Assembly: GCA_017643305.1 (NCBI GenBank)
Contig: JAEPNQ010000006.1
Location: forward strand, 1 to 64,000
From: Marinibacterium sp.
Lineage (GTDB): Bacteria > Pseudomonadota > Alphaproteobacteria > Rhodobacterales > Rhodobacteraceae
DNA: 64,000 bases
Direction: 5' to 3'
The notes below the pieces were generated by a model that saw only the letters and a program-made list of their open reading frames with translations, had not been told where the DNA came from and did no database searches. Below, piece by piece: positions 27,919 through 36,767 of the stretch. A program made the position numbers and the translations under genes. The number at the start of each line of letters is the position of its first letter. Within the stretch, counting starts at the first letter, position 1.

Positions 27919-29724
27919 ATGACAACTAATAGTGAGGGCGCCAAGCAGATTTCTATTGAGAGCTTTGAAAAAATTAAAGAAAATATGGGTAGGGTGGAGC
28001 TGCTAGCAAAACGTTTGGTTGAAGTTGTTTCCAGTAAATCGGGTCACAACCCTGCTTTGGATGGTCCGAATCAGGAGCTTTTTGCAAAAGCAGCAACGTC
28101 ATATTGGGCCGAAGCACTGCACAATCCCGCGAAGATCCTGGAGCATCAGGTCGAGTATTGGAGCAAGTCGGTTCTGCACTTCGTAGAGGCCCAGCAGGCT
28201 CTGTCCAAAGGCACGCTTTCGGCCCCCGAAGACCCCGGCACGCCCGACCGGCGGTTTTCCAATCCGCTCTGGGATACGCACCCGTTTTTCAACTTCGTCA
28301 AGCAGCAGTACCAGATTAATGCCAAGGCCATAGAACAGGCCGTATCGGATATCGAGGATCTGGATGAAAGGGACAAACGCCGCCTAACCTACTTCTCGCG
28401 CCAGATCATCGACATGATGGCCCCGACCAATTTCCTGGCCACCAACCCCGATGCGCTGGAAAAGGCATTGGAGACCGCAGGTCAGTCCCTGATCGACGGT
28501 CTGGAAAACCTTGTCGCCGATCTGGAGGCTAATGAAGGTGAACTTGTTGTGCGCCTCGCTGATGAAAGGGCGTTCGAACTGGGCCGCAATATCGCAACCA
28601 CACCGGGTGAGATTGTCTACCGTAACCGTATGATGGAGATGATCCAGTATGCCCCGTCCACCGAACAGGTCCAAGAAATCCCGATCGTGTTGTTCCCGCC
28701 TTGGATCAACAAGTTCTACGTTCTGGACCTGAAGCCACAGAACAGCTTGATCAAGTGGATCACCGAACAGGGATACACGTTGTTCGTCGTCAGCTGGGTC
28801 AACCCTGATGCCTCTTATGCTGATATCGGCATGGAAGATTACATCGAAGACGGTTTTCTGACCGCCATCCGCGAAGCCAAGGCGATCTGCGGCACCAGCC
28901 AGGTCAACGCCGTGGGCTACTGCATTGCCGGCACCACGCTTAGCCTGACCCTGTCATTGCTGAAACAGCGTGGTGACAAGTCGGTGAAATCGGCCACCTT
29001 CTTTACCGCGCTGACTGATTTCTCGGAGCAGGGCGAATTCACCCCTTTTCTGCAGGATGATTTCATCGATGGGATCGAAGCCGAGGTAGAAGGCCAGGGT
29101 TATCTGCGATCCTTTCTCATGGCGCGTACGTTCAGCTTCCTGCGGTCCAACGACCTGGTCTATTCGCCTGCAATCCGCAGCTACATGCTGGGGGAAACCC
29201 CGCCTGCCTTCGATTTGCTTTACTGGAATGGCGACGGGGCGAACCTGCCCAAGAAGATGGCCATCCAGTATTTGCGTGGCCTGTGCCAGCGCAACGAATT
29301 TGCGGAAGAAGGGTATGAGCTGTTCGGCAAAAAGCTGAAAGTGGCGGATGTCGATGTGCCGCTTATGTCCATCACCTGTGAAACCGACCACATTGCAGCG
29401 TGGAAGGATTGCTATCGCGGCGTGCAGAAAATGGGATCCAAGAACAAAACCTTTATCGTTTCGGAATCCGGCCATATCGCGGGCATCGTGAACCCGCCCA
29501 GCAAAAAGAAGTATGGCCACTATACAAACCCTGACCTGACGCTGGATGCAGAGGGCTGGATCGCCGATGCCGATTACAACGAAGGGTCCTGGTGGCCGCG
29601 TTGGGAAGCCTGGCTGCGCAAACGCTCCGGCAAGAAAGTTGACGCTAGGATACCTGGTGACCCTGACCATCCCAGTCTTGGTAAGGCTCCGGGCACTTAC
29701 GTCGTGCCAAAGCTAAAAGATTGA
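27919..29724 (+). CDS. phaC: Class I poly(3-hydroxyalkanoate) synthase
   Basis: A 601-residue PHA polymerase. The lipase-like box GYCIAG has the catalytic Cys335; Asp in SITCETDHIAAWKD and His in SESGHIAGIVNPP complete the triad. FFPPWINKFYVLDL-like segments (VLFPPWINKFYVLDLKPQN) and SWVNPD are class I hallmarks. It polymerises (R)-3-hydroxybutyryl-CoA on the granule surface. I prefer ATG 27919 to GTG 27910. First gene of the phaC-phaP-phaR row. Confidence 0.95.
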   Translation: MTTNSEGAKQISIESFEKIKENMGRVELLAKRLVEVVSSKSGHNPALDGPNQELFAKAATSYWAEALHNPAKILEHQVEYWSKSVLHFVEAQQALSKGTLSAPEDPGTPDRRFSNPLWDTHPFFNFVKQQYQINAKAIEQAVSDIEDLDERDKRRLTYFSRQIIDMMAPTNFLATNPDALEKALETAGQSLIDGLENLVADLEANEGELVVRLADERAFELGRNIATTPGEIVYRNRMMEMIQYAPSTEQVQEIPIVLFPPWINKFYVLDLKPQNSLIKWITEQGYTLFVVSWVNPDASYADIGMEDYIEDGFLTAIREAKAICGTSQVNAVGYCIAGTTLSLTLSLLKQRGDKSVKSATFFTALTDFSEQGEFTPFLQDDFIDGIEAEVEGQGYLRSFLMARTFSFLRSNDLVYSPAIRSYMLGETPPAFDLLYWNGDGANLPKKMAIQYLRGLCQRNEFAEEGYELFGKKLKVADVDVPLMSITCETDHIAAWKDCYRGVQKMGSKNKTFIVSESGHIAGIVNPPSKKKYGHYTNPDLTLDAEGWIADADYNEGSWWPRWEAWLRKRSGKKVDARIPGDPDHPSLGKAPGTYVVPKLKD

Positions 29725-29749
29725 TTTTCAACTCTTTCACAAAATTCTG

Positions 29750-29760
29750 CTGCAACGCAG
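29750..29760. promoter_or_regulatory. PhaR-type box upstream of phaP
   Basis: CTGCAACGCAG fits CTGC-N3-GCAG and lies inside a wider inverted repeat TTCTGC...GCAGAA (29745-29762). It ends 9 nt before a possible -35 box. Confidence 0.6.
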
Positions 29761-29769
29761 AAAAAAGTC

Positions 29770-29798
29770 TTGAAATGCCGCATTGCAGCATGCATATT
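29770..29798 (+). promoter_or_regulatory. Likely phaP promoter
   Basis: TTGAAA (29770-29775), a 17-nt spacer and CATATT (29793-29798) form a sigma70-like pair 60 nt before the phaP start. The adjacent PhaR box would allow repression when no granules are present. Confidence 0.4.
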
Positions 29799-29858
29799 CC
29801 TGTCAGCTGAACAAACGGCACGAACCTCCCTCGGACCAGCGAAGATAGGAATTGAGAC

Positions 29859-30302
29859 ATGAACACGACGACTGATTTCACCGCTGCCCTGAAAGACGCA
29901 ATGGGCGCATTCCCGGTTGATACCAAAGCTTTCGAAGACGCGTTCAAAACCACCGCCACCCTGAACGAAAAACTGACGGGTGTTGCGCTGGAAGCGGCTG
30001 AGAAATCGGCTGAAGTTTCCTCCAAGTGGACCAAAGACACTATCGCAAAGCTTGCAGAAATGTCCAAAGCCAAAGCAGAGCCGGCAGACTACGCCAAAGC
30101 CATGACTGATTTTGCTTCGGCCACTGCTGAAACCGCTGCTGAAAACATGGCAGCCTTCGCCGAGATCGCCAAGAAAATCCAGATGGATACGGTTGAACTG
30201 ATGATGGCCGCTGGCAAGGACATCGCCGAAGATGCCACCGCCGCTGTCAAGAAAGCCACTGACGACGTGACCGCTGCTGCCACGAAGGCAACCGCGAAGT
30301 AA
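29859..30302 (+). CDS. phaP: Phasin
   Basis: A 147-residue helical, Ala/Lys-rich protein of the phasin_2 type that coats PHB granules. TDFTAALKDAMGAF and AFKTTATLNEKLTGVALEAA are typical of roseobacterial PhaP, and the tail is an Ala/Thr/Lys repeat (AAVKKATDDVTAAATKATAK). It has its own promoter region with a PhaR box and is followed by a strong terminator, which fits high, separate expression. Confidence 0.92.
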   Translation: MNTTTDFTAALKDAMGAFPVDTKAFEDAFKTTATLNEKLTGVALEAAEKSAEVSSKWTKDTIAKLAEMSKAKAEPADYAKAMTDFASATAETAAENMAAFAEIAKKIQMDTVELMMAAGKDIAEDATAAVKKATDDVTAAATKATAK

Positions 30303-30356
30303 GTGACAATACTACCGGGCTGCATCTCTCTCCTCCCTAATGACGCAACCCACCTG

Positions 30357-30392
30357 AAGGGCAGGTCTTCGGACCTGCCCCTTTCTTTTTGT
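30357..30392 (+). terminator. Rho-independent terminator after phaP
   Basis: GGGCAGGTC (30359-30367), a TTCG loop and GACCTGCCC (30372-30380) make a 9-bp perfect stem with the stable tetraloop, followed by CTTTCTTTTTG. Confidence 0.93.
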
Positions 30393-30447
30393 TCTGCACT
30401 CGCATAACCTTTGCCGCACTGCTGCATTTTCCTAGAGGATCACCGAC

Positions 30448-30999
30448 GTGGCTGACGACGCAAAACCCCTTCTGATCAAACGGTATGCCAGCCGCAGGCT
30501 TTATAATACGGAAACTTCCGATTACGTGACACTCGACGATATTGCCGGGTTCATTCGCGAAGGGCGCGAAGTGCAGATAATCGATCTGAAATCTGGTGAT
30601 GACCTAACCCGGCAATACCTGCTGCAGATCATTGCCGAACATGAAAGCCGCGGAGAAAACGTGCTGCCGGTCGGTGTGCTGAATGATCTGGTGCGCTCCT
30701 ATATGGTTCCGGGCGGCGGGATGATGCCACAGTTCCTACAATCCTCTTTCGAGATGCTTCGCGAAAGCCAGTCGAAGATGATGGAAAACATGAACGCAAT
30801 GAACCCCATGGCCAACATGCCCGGGTTCGAAGCGATCAAGGCCCAGCAGGAAGCCTTCGTCAAAGCGATGACTGGCGGGCTTGGCAGCTGGAGCGCTTCG
30901 GACGCCAAGAAACCCGAGAACGAAGAGAAATCCGAAGATCTCGAAGATATCAAAAAGCAATTATCGGATTTGCAGGACAAGCTGTCCAAACTCAGCTGA
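30448..30999 (+). CDS. phaR: PHB accumulation regulator PhaR
   Basis: A 183-residue repressor that binds PHB and DNA, so that phaP is released when granules form. The N-terminal PHB_acc_N domain reads LLIKRYASRRLYNTETSDYV and is followed by the PHB_acc region (LQIIAEHESRGENVLPVGVL). A Met-rich middle (MMENMNAMNPMANMPG) and a charged coiled-coil tail complete it. GTG start at 30448. Its likely targets are the CTGC-N3-GCAG boxes at 27883 and 29750. Confidence 0.94.
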   Translation: MADDAKPLLIKRYASRRLYNTETSDYVTLDDIAGFIREGREVQIIDLKSGDDLTRQYLLQIIAEHESRGENVLPVGVLNDLVRSYMVPGGGMMPQFLQSSFEMLRESQSKMMENMNAMNPMANMPGFEAIKAQQEAFVKAMTGGLGSWSASDAKKPENEEKSEDLEDIKKQLSDLQDKLSKLS

Positions 31000-31075
31000 C
31001 GCACCAGTGGGCTTGAATTGTTGTCAATTCGCCTAAACTCCGTTCACGGATTTTCTCTTCTGGTGCCAGCCGGGG

Positions 31076-31975
31076 TCAGTACATGATCTCTGTTCTGAAC
31101 CGGTCCTGTTGCAGCCAGTCGAAATAATCCGCCCGCAACTGTCGCGCCACTGGCCCTGCCGAGGCGTTGGAAAAATAGGTCTGGTCGAGCCGCGCCACCG
31201 GGATCACGCCGCCGCCAGACGAGGATAGGAACAGCTCATCCGCCGCCAGACACTCCTCCAGTGGTAGGGGGCAACATTCGGTATCCATACCCCGCGCATC
31301 AGCCATCTCCAGCACGGTCCGCCGGGTGATGCCATGCAAAACACCTGCGTCCGGGGTCACCACCCGGTCTCCAAACACGGCAAACAGGTTGAACCCCGGC
31401 CCCTCGGCTACGTTGCCTGCGTGATCCAGCAGCAGCGTGGTTTCAAACCCGTTTTCCTTGGCCTCGAACAGACCCGAGGTGAAATCCCCCCAATGGTAGT
31501 TCTTTACCGTCGGGTCCACGCTGTCCTTCGGGATCCGCCGCACAGATTTCGCAATCCACACAGACGTGCCGCGCTCCGCCGCGTCGGGCTTCACGATATG
31601 CACATAGGGCACGCACCAGGCATAGAAATGGTTGTCGCAATCGCGCGGGTCACGGCTGCCGGGCACCGGGTTGCGGCCCCGCGCGGCGACCATGGCCACG
31701 TAGCTGTCGCGCAAGCCCGACGCCGCGACCATCTGGTGTAGGATCGCGGCGACGCTGTCGCGGTCTTGCCCGATCTCCATGCGTAGTGCGCGGATCGAGG
31801 CCATGAACCGGTCCAGATACGCCTCCAGCCGGAAAAACCCACCTTTCCAGACCGGCACCACGTCATAGCCAATGTCGGAATGGGTGACGCCCCAGTCGGT
31901 AACATTCAAACCAGCCTCTGTGATGGGGACAATGCGTCCCTGCATCCACGCGGCCCCTTTGGACAAATCGTTCAT
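31076..31975 (-). CDS. Class IV PLP aminotransferase
   Basis: A 299-residue fold-type IV transaminase of the branched-chain/D-amino acid group. The PLP lysine is in DPTVKNYHWGDFTSG, the phosphate-binding region in LHGITRRTVLEMA, and the start MNDLSKGAAWMQGRIVPITEA with THSDIGYDVV matches the amine/D-amino acid branch. The substrate is not evident. Its place 43 nt downstream of kynA suggests a role around tryptophan catabolism or a keto acid produced there. Confidence 0.83.
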   Translation of the reverse strand: MNDLSKGAAWMQGRIVPITEAGLNVTDWGVTHSDIGYDVVPVWKGGFFRLEAYLDRFMASIRALRMEIGQDRDSVAAILHQMVAASGLRDSYVAMVAARGRNPVPGSRDPRDCDNHFYAWCVPYVHIVKPDAAERGTSVWIAKSVRRIPKDSVDPTVKNYHWGDFTSGLFEAKENGFETTLLLDHAGNVAEGPGFNLFAVFGDRVVTPDAGVLHGITRRTVLEMADARGMDTECCPLPLEECLAADELFLSSSGGGVIPVARLDQTYFSNASAGPVARQLRADYFDWLQQDRFRTEIMY

Positions 31976-32018
31976 TGCCGCAGCCTGTCACTGGCGCGCC
32001 GGTCAGGCAAGGGCCGCG

Positions 32019-32852
32019 TCACAGATCGGTGCGCAGGTGCCAGAGCTCTGGAAACAACTCCACCTCCAGCATCCGCTTGAGGTAGCTGATCCCACCCGTG
32101 CCACCGGTGCCGCGTTTGAACCCGATCACCCGTTCTACCGTGGTCACATGGTTGAACCGCCAGCGGCGGAAATAATCTTCGAGGTCCACAAGTTTTTCGG
32201 CCAGCTCATAGAGCGTCCAGTGCTGTTGCGGCGCGCGGTAGACCTGGGTCCAGGCTGCGGCCACTGCATCGTTGGGTTGATGCGGCAGGGTCAGGTCACG
32301 GGCCAGAACTGCCTCCGGTAACGGATGGGCCCTGTGCAGCGCCTGCAGGGCCACGTCGTAAAGCGAAGGCTGCGCCAGTTCGGCCTCCAGCAGCTTGGTG
32401 ATCTCCGGCTGGTGGGCGTGCGGTCGCAGCATGGCGCGGTTGCGATTGCCTAGCACAAATTCGATCAAACGGTATTGATGGGACTGGAACCCCGAAGATT
32501 GCCCCAACGCTTCGCGAAAAGTCGTATAGTCGCTGGGCGTCATCGTTCGCAACACGTCCCAAGCCCCGTTCAATTGGTCAAATATACGGCTGACGCGGGC
32601 CAGCATCTTAAAGGCCGGGCGCACATCCTCCTGCGCCAATGCGGTACGGGCGGCGGTCAGTTCATGAATGGCCAGCCGCATCCACAGTTCAGATGTCTGG
32701 TGCTGGACGATGAACAGCATCTCATCATGCGCGTCCGACAGTGGGTGCTGGGCGTTCAGGATAGCATTCAGATGCAGGTAGTCGCCATAAGACATGCGCC
32801 CGTCGAATGCCATCTGGGCGCCGTCCTTGGCGGGGTCATAGGGGGTGGTCAT
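32019..32852 (-). CDS. kynA: Tryptophan 2,3-dioxygenase
   Basis: A 277-residue haem enzyme that opens the indole ring of L-Trp to N-formylkynurenine. [20 protein letters not shown] and [18 protein letters not shown] are family hallmarks, with the substrate-base His in [20 protein letters not shown] and the [12 protein letters not shown] loop follow. Length normal. 137 bases separate it from kynU on the same strand. No kynurenine formamidase gene is recognised nearby. Confidence 0.95.
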   Translation of the reverse strand: MTTPYDPAKDGAQMAFDGRMSYGDYLHLNAILNAQHPLSDAHDEMLFIVQHQTSELWMRLAIHELTAARTALAQEDVRPAFKMLARVSRIFDQLNGAWDVLRTMTPSDYTTFREALGQSSGFQSHQYRLIEFVLGNRNRAMLRPHAHQPEITKLLEAELAQPSLYDVALQALHRAHPLPEAVLARDLTLPHQPNDAVAAAWTQVYRAPQQHWTLYELAEKLVDLEDYFRRWRFNHVTTVERVIGFKRGTGGTGGISYLKRMLEVELFPELWHLRTDL

Positions 32853-32989
32853 GGGCGTATTCCTTTGCCGGGTTTGGGGTCAGGCGGGAAAGAAACACAC
32901 ACTCCGGTTGGTCCGGGCACATTGCGCCAGTTGCCGCCAAAGGGCGACCCAGCCTGCCGGACGGCAGAGGGGCAGAGCCTCCACCGTTT

Positions 32990-34186
32990 TCATGTCACAG
33001 CAGCCCGAACCTTGAATTCGGGCCGGTCCCACAGGTCGTTGGTCAGGATATCGGCGAGGATCTCCACCGCGCCGTGGACATCCGCTTCGTCGATGTAAAG
33101 TGGCGTGAAGCCAAAGCGCAGGTTATCCGGCGCGCGGAAATCGCCGATCACGCCACGCGAAATCAGCGCCTGCATCACCGCGTATCCTTCTGGATGGCGG
33201 AAGCTGACCTGGCTGCCGCGCTGGGCCCCTTCGCGTGGGCTGTTCAGCGTCAGGCTGGGGCAGGCGGTCTCCACTTCAGCAATGAAAAGGTCGCACAGTG
33301 CGATGGATTTCGCACGCACATCGGACATGTCGGCCATATCCCAGATATCCATAGCTGCTTCCAGCGCGCGCATCTGCAACACCGGGGGTGTGCCGACGCG
33401 CATGCGTTCGATGCCAGCGCCGGGGCGGTAATCAAGGTCGAATGCAAATGGCAGCTCATGGCCCAGCCAGCCCGACAGGGCAGGTACGGTCCGCCCCGCA
33501 TGACGCGGCGCGACATAGATAAATGCTGGGGCGCCGGGGCCGCCATTGAGGTATTTGTAGGTGCAGCCAACCGCAAAATCGGCCTGCGCGCCGGACAAAT
33601 CCACTGGAACTGCGCCTGCGGTATGCGCCAGATCCCACACAGTCAGAACCCCCGCCGCATGAGCTTTGGCGGTCAGCGTGGCCATATCATGCAAACGGCC
33701 GGTGCGATAATCCGCCTCGGTTAACATCATCACGGCAACACTATCGTCGATCGCGTCGCCCACCGCTTCGGGATCCACGATTTTCAGTTCGTATCCCTTG
33801 TCGAGCGTCCGTAGCAGCCCCTGCGCCATATAGATGTCGGAGGGGAAATTGCCATTGTCCGTCAGCACCACGCGCCTCTCCGGCACAGCCAAATCCAGTG
33901 CAGAGGCTAGCGCCTGGTAGACCTTGATCGACAGCGTATCGCCCACCACCACGTGGCCCGGCTCTGCCCCGATCAGATTGCCGATGCGGTCGCCCATTTG
34001 CACCGGCAGGGCCATCCAGCCTGCCTTGTTCCACCCGGTGATCAGCTTGTCGCCCCATTCGTTCTGCATGGCCTCGCCCACATGGGCATTGGCGGCCTTG
34101 GGCAGCGGACCCAGCGAATTGCCGTCGAGGTAAATCACCCCTTCCGGCAAGTGAAACATGGCTTTGGTCGCGGCGAAATCGGTCAT
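32990..34186 (-). CDS. kynU: Kynureninase
   Basis: A 398-residue PLP enzyme that cleaves kynurenine to anthranilate and alanine. YLDGNSLGPLPKAA is the typical start; the PLP lysine is in GCTYKYLNGGPGAPAF and the cofactor Asp in VWDLAHTAGAVPVDL. The tail NLRFGFTPLYIDEADV is family-typical. Together with kynA it gives a route from tryptophan to anthranilate. Confidence 0.95.
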   Translation of the reverse strand: MTDFAATKAMFHLPEGVIYLDGNSLGPLPKAANAHVGEAMQNEWGDKLITGWNKAGWMALPVQMGDRIGNLIGAEPGHVVVGDTLSIKVYQALASALDLAVPERRVVLTDNGNFPSDIYMAQGLLRTLDKGYELKIVDPEAVGDAIDDSVAVMMLTEADYRTGRLHDMATLTAKAHAAGVLTVWDLAHTAGAVPVDLSGAQADFAVGCTYKYLNGGPGAPAFIYVAPRHAGRTVPALSGWLGHELPFAFDLDYRPGAGIERMRVGTPPVLQMRALEAAMDIWDMADMSDVRAKSIALCDLFIAEVETACPSLTLNSPREGAQRGSQVSFRHPEGYAVMQALISRGVIGDFRAPDNLRFGFTPLYIDEADVHGAVEILADILTNDLWDRPEFKVRAAVT

Positions 34187-34255
34187 AATGGCCCCAGATG
34201 TTTTAGGCTTGAACTATTTGGGCGAATATCATTGGGGTCGACCCCTGTCCAGCGG

Positions 34256-35008
34256 TCACATCTGGCCGCCGGCGATCTCGATGGCCTGACCATTCACGCT
34301 TTCTGAGCCCGGGCGCACCAGCCACAGCGCGGCGGCGGCGATCTCCTCCGGTGCGATCAGGCGGTTGTGACGGTTCATGCCGACCATAACCTGCTTTGCG
34401 TCTGCTTCGGACATGCCGGTGCGCTGGGCGATACTGTCAGTGTTCTGGGCAATGATCGGCGTATCGACATAGGCCGGGCAGATCGCGTTGAAGGTATAGG
34501 GCGTGCCGAGGTAATCTTCGCTCAGCCCGCGGGTCAGGCCGATGACGCCATGTTTGGTGGCCGAATAACACGGAGCGCCTTTCAACCCCTTCAGCCCGGC
34601 AACTGACGAAATCACGATCACGCGGCCCCAGTCGGTCTGGCGCATGGAGGTAAGGCTTTCCCGGATGGTCAGGAATACGCCGTCGAGGTTTGTGGCCATC
34701 ATGTTGCGCCAGAAATCCATTGTGGTTTTGTGCAACGCCTTGCCTTCGGCGATGCCCGCGTTGGGCACGCAAATCTGAATTGGCCCGTTCTTGTCCACCG
34801 CCGCTCCGATCTTGGCGGCTACGTCGGCTTCATCGCGCACATCCATGGTCAAGGCGGTCATGTTGCCGCTGACGGCTTCTTCCAGCACCTCCTGACGGCG
34901 GCCGGTGATTGTGACATGCGCGCCACCAGCCTCCAATGCACGGGCAATAGCCAGCCCGATCCCGGTGCCACCGCCCGTCACCAGCGCGTGTTTTCCGTTC
35001 AGTGTCAT
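34256..35008 (-). CDS. Short-chain dehydrogenase/reductase
   Basis: A 250-residue classical SDR: GGGTGIGLAIA for NAD(P), PNAGIAEG, and the catalytic Ser-Tyr-Lys in VISSVAG and CYSATKHG. The C-terminal SESVNGQAIEIAGGQM resembles 3-hydroxybutyrate dehydrogenases and FabG-like enzymes. GGAGG lies 8 nt before the ATG at 35008; the frame to 35038 is less likely. It may act on a hydroxyacyl intermediate of aromatic breakdown, but the substrate is unknown. Confidence 0.82.
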   Translation of the reverse strand: MTLNGKHALVTGGGTGIGLAIARALEAGGAHVTITGRRQEVLEEAVSGNMTALTMDVRDEADVAAKIGAAVDKNGPIQICVPNAGIAEGKALHKTTMDFWRNMMATNLDGVFLTIRESLTSMRQTDWGRVIVISSVAGLKGLKGAPCYSATKHGVIGLTRGLSEDYLGTPYTFNAICPAYVDTPIIAQNTDSIAQRTGMSEADAKQVMVGMNRHNRLIAPEEIAAAALWLVRPGSESVNGQAIEIAGGQM

Positions 35009-35120
35009 CTTTGCGTCCTCCAGCAAAATCTGCGGCACCGTACTGCCTGTGTGGGGAGAGGCAAGGCACCTTTACTTAAGCATGCATAAATGTGAATGTG
35101 TTGTTGTAAGAGGAGATCCC

Positions 35121-36083
35121 ATGCGCACCGTTTTCCTGTCTATCCTGACCTTTGCCGCCAGTGTCGCACAGGCCAGCATCGCACAAGCCAGCCAAGACAT
35201 CGCCGACCAATACCCGCAATCCGAGCTTTATTCGAAACCGGTGGAGGTTATCCCCCATGTCTGGTCCGCGATCGGCGCGACGGCCCCGCCGACCTATGAA
35301 AATTCAGGCCATAACAACAACCTGAGCTTCATTGTGACCGATGAGGGCGTGGTTGTTGTCAATTCAGGCGCCTCCAGCCGTCTGGCGGCGGCGCTGCATG
35401 AGGAGATCAAGCGCGTCACCGACCAGCCCGTGGTTTTGGTCATCAATGAAAACGGGCAGGGCCATGCGATGCTTGGCAATGGCTACTGGCGCGATCAGGG
35501 GGTGGATGTTCTGGCTCATGTAGATGCGGTGGCTGAAACCCAAGAATATGCCAGTGACATTCTGATGCGGATGAAAGCCTATAACCGCGACAAGGCCGCA
35601 GGCAGCCGGGTGGAGCATGCCAACCTCAGCTTTGAAGACGAATATGTGCTGACGCTTGGCAGGGTGGAGATCAAGGTGCTGCATCTGGGCCCGGCACATG
35701 ATCCAGGCGATATTCAGGTCTGGATCCCACAATGGGACATCATGATCGCCGGGGATATCGCATTTCACGAACGCATGCCGCCGATTTTTCCGCACACCTG
35801 CACGGCGTGTTGGATCGAAACCTGGGTGGACAAGCTGGAGCCGATCAACCCAACCTATGTGATCCCCGGCCATGGCCATCCCACCAACTTGGCGCAGGTA
35901 CGGCGATACACCCATGATTACCTGATAGACCTCCGTGCCAAGATCGGCGCACATATCGATCAAGGCGGGGACCTGGCGGGCGCTTATTACGTGGATCAAT
36001 CGAACTGGGCCCATCTGGACACGTTCAAAGAACTTGCCACCCGCAACGCAGGGCAGGTGTTTCAAGAGATGGAGTGGGAGTAA
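35121..36083 (+). CDS. Exported MBL-fold protein with altered metal motif
   Basis: A 320-residue protein with a signal peptide (about 1-23). The fold is a metallo-beta-lactamase/SoxH-like hydrolase: NNLSFIVTDEGVVVVNSG, HLGPAHDPGDIQVW, IAGDIAF and VIPGHGHPTN supply the later His, Asp and His ligands. The first motif, normally HxHxDH, reads NENGQGHAMLGN, so three of its four ligands are missing. Only one metal, or none, may bind. The ATG at 35121 has AGAGGAGA upstream. The next gene, 70 nt on, begins with a rhodanese domain, which recalls sulfur- or quinoprotein-associated clusters. Confidence 0.75.
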   Translation: MRTVFLSILTFAASVAQASIAQASQDIADQYPQSELYSKPVEVIPHVWSAIGATAPPTYENSGHNNNLSFIVTDEGVVVVNSGASSRLAAALHEEIKRVTDQPVVLVINENGQGHAMLGNGYWRDQGVDVLAHVDAVAETQEYASDILMRMKAYNRDKAAGSRVEHANLSFEDEYVLTLGRVEIKVLHLGPAHDPGDIQVWIPQWDIMIAGDIAFHERMPPIFPHTCTACWIETWVDKLEPINPTYVIPGHGHPTNLAQVRRYTHDYLIDLRAKIGAHIDQGGDLAGAYYVDQSNWAHLDTFKELATRNAGQVFQEMEWE

Positions 36084-36085
36084 CT

Positions 36086-36126
36086 GATTTCTTGCAAAGA
36101 AATCGGGCCGGACTTTTCAAAAAGTC
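36086..36126 (+). repeat. Paired-hairpin element, copy A
   Basis: GATTTCTT-GCA-AAGAAATC (36086-36104), a GGGCCG linker, then GACTTTTCAAAAAGTC (36111-36126). It starts 2 nt after a stop codon. Related pairs lie at 55681-55724 and 62607-62649. Confidence 0.6.
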
Positions 36127-36153
36127 AGGCGGCCGCAGGAAGGGACGCACGAG

Positions 36154-36639
36154 ATGCGCATGATTTTGACTGTTTTGCTGTCGTTTTGGACCGGGCTGGC
36201 GACAGCTGGGGAACTGGAAGATGAAATCATCGGTTATATGGATTTTGCCACCGAAGCTGAGGGTCTTATCCTGCCCGAACAGGTGACCGAGGACATCTTT
36301 AATGACGTCTTCTTTGTGGATACCCGCAGTCTTGCCCATTATCAGGCGGGCACCATCAATGGCGCGGTTCATATTGAATGGCGCGAGGTGCCGCGGCGGC
36401 TGGACGAACTGCCCACAACCGGCATCTTCAAACGCACGCGCAACCCGATCTATCTCAGTGATGTTTTAGTCCTGTTGGGTCTGATCCTCAGATTTGATGC
36501 GGTGTTGTCCTTGCTATTCGTACCGGTCCTCGTATGGCTCCTCGAACGGCGCTTCATCGTTCCCGAGGAAAACAGTTTGCGGCGACGTTTCAGTGAAGAG
36601 TATGCCGGGTACATAAGCAGGGTGCGGCGCTGGGTCTGA
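36154..36639 (+). CDS. Rhodanese/isoprenylcysteine-methyltransferase chimera
   Basis: A 161-residue frame made of two half-domains. Residues 1-88 have a signal peptide and the beginning of a rhodanese (FFVDTRSLAHYQAGTINGAV), stopping before the catalytic Cys loop. From residue 89 the frame becomes the C-terminal half of an ICMT-like membrane methyltransferase: GIFKRTRNPIYLS, two hydrophobic stretches, then EENSLRRRFSEEYAGYISRV. Neither half is complete, so this is probably a deletion fusion without the original activities, although the frame is intact. Confidence 0.6.
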   Translation: MRMILTVLLSFWTGLATAGELEDEIIGYMDFATEAEGLILPEQVTEDIFNDVFFVDTRSLAHYQAGTINGAVHIEWREVPRRLDELPTTGIFKRTRNPIYLSDVLVLLGLILRFDAVLSLLFVPVLVWLLERRFIVPEENSLRRRFSEEYAGYISRVRRWV

Positions 36640-36767
36640 TTTTTCCGGGTTGCGAAATGTGATAATGCTGCCGCAAACGACAAATAACAGAACGCGCGGG
36701 ACTGGGTTTCCATCTCGCGCGCTCTATTTCTTCGTGACCGGACAATTGCCAGAAGGGGGGCAGCGGA

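Noticed and set aside
34905-35120. N-terminal extension of the MBL-fold protein
   Set aside because: It overlaps the divergent SDR gene; a signal peptide and a good ribosome-binding site begin at 35121.
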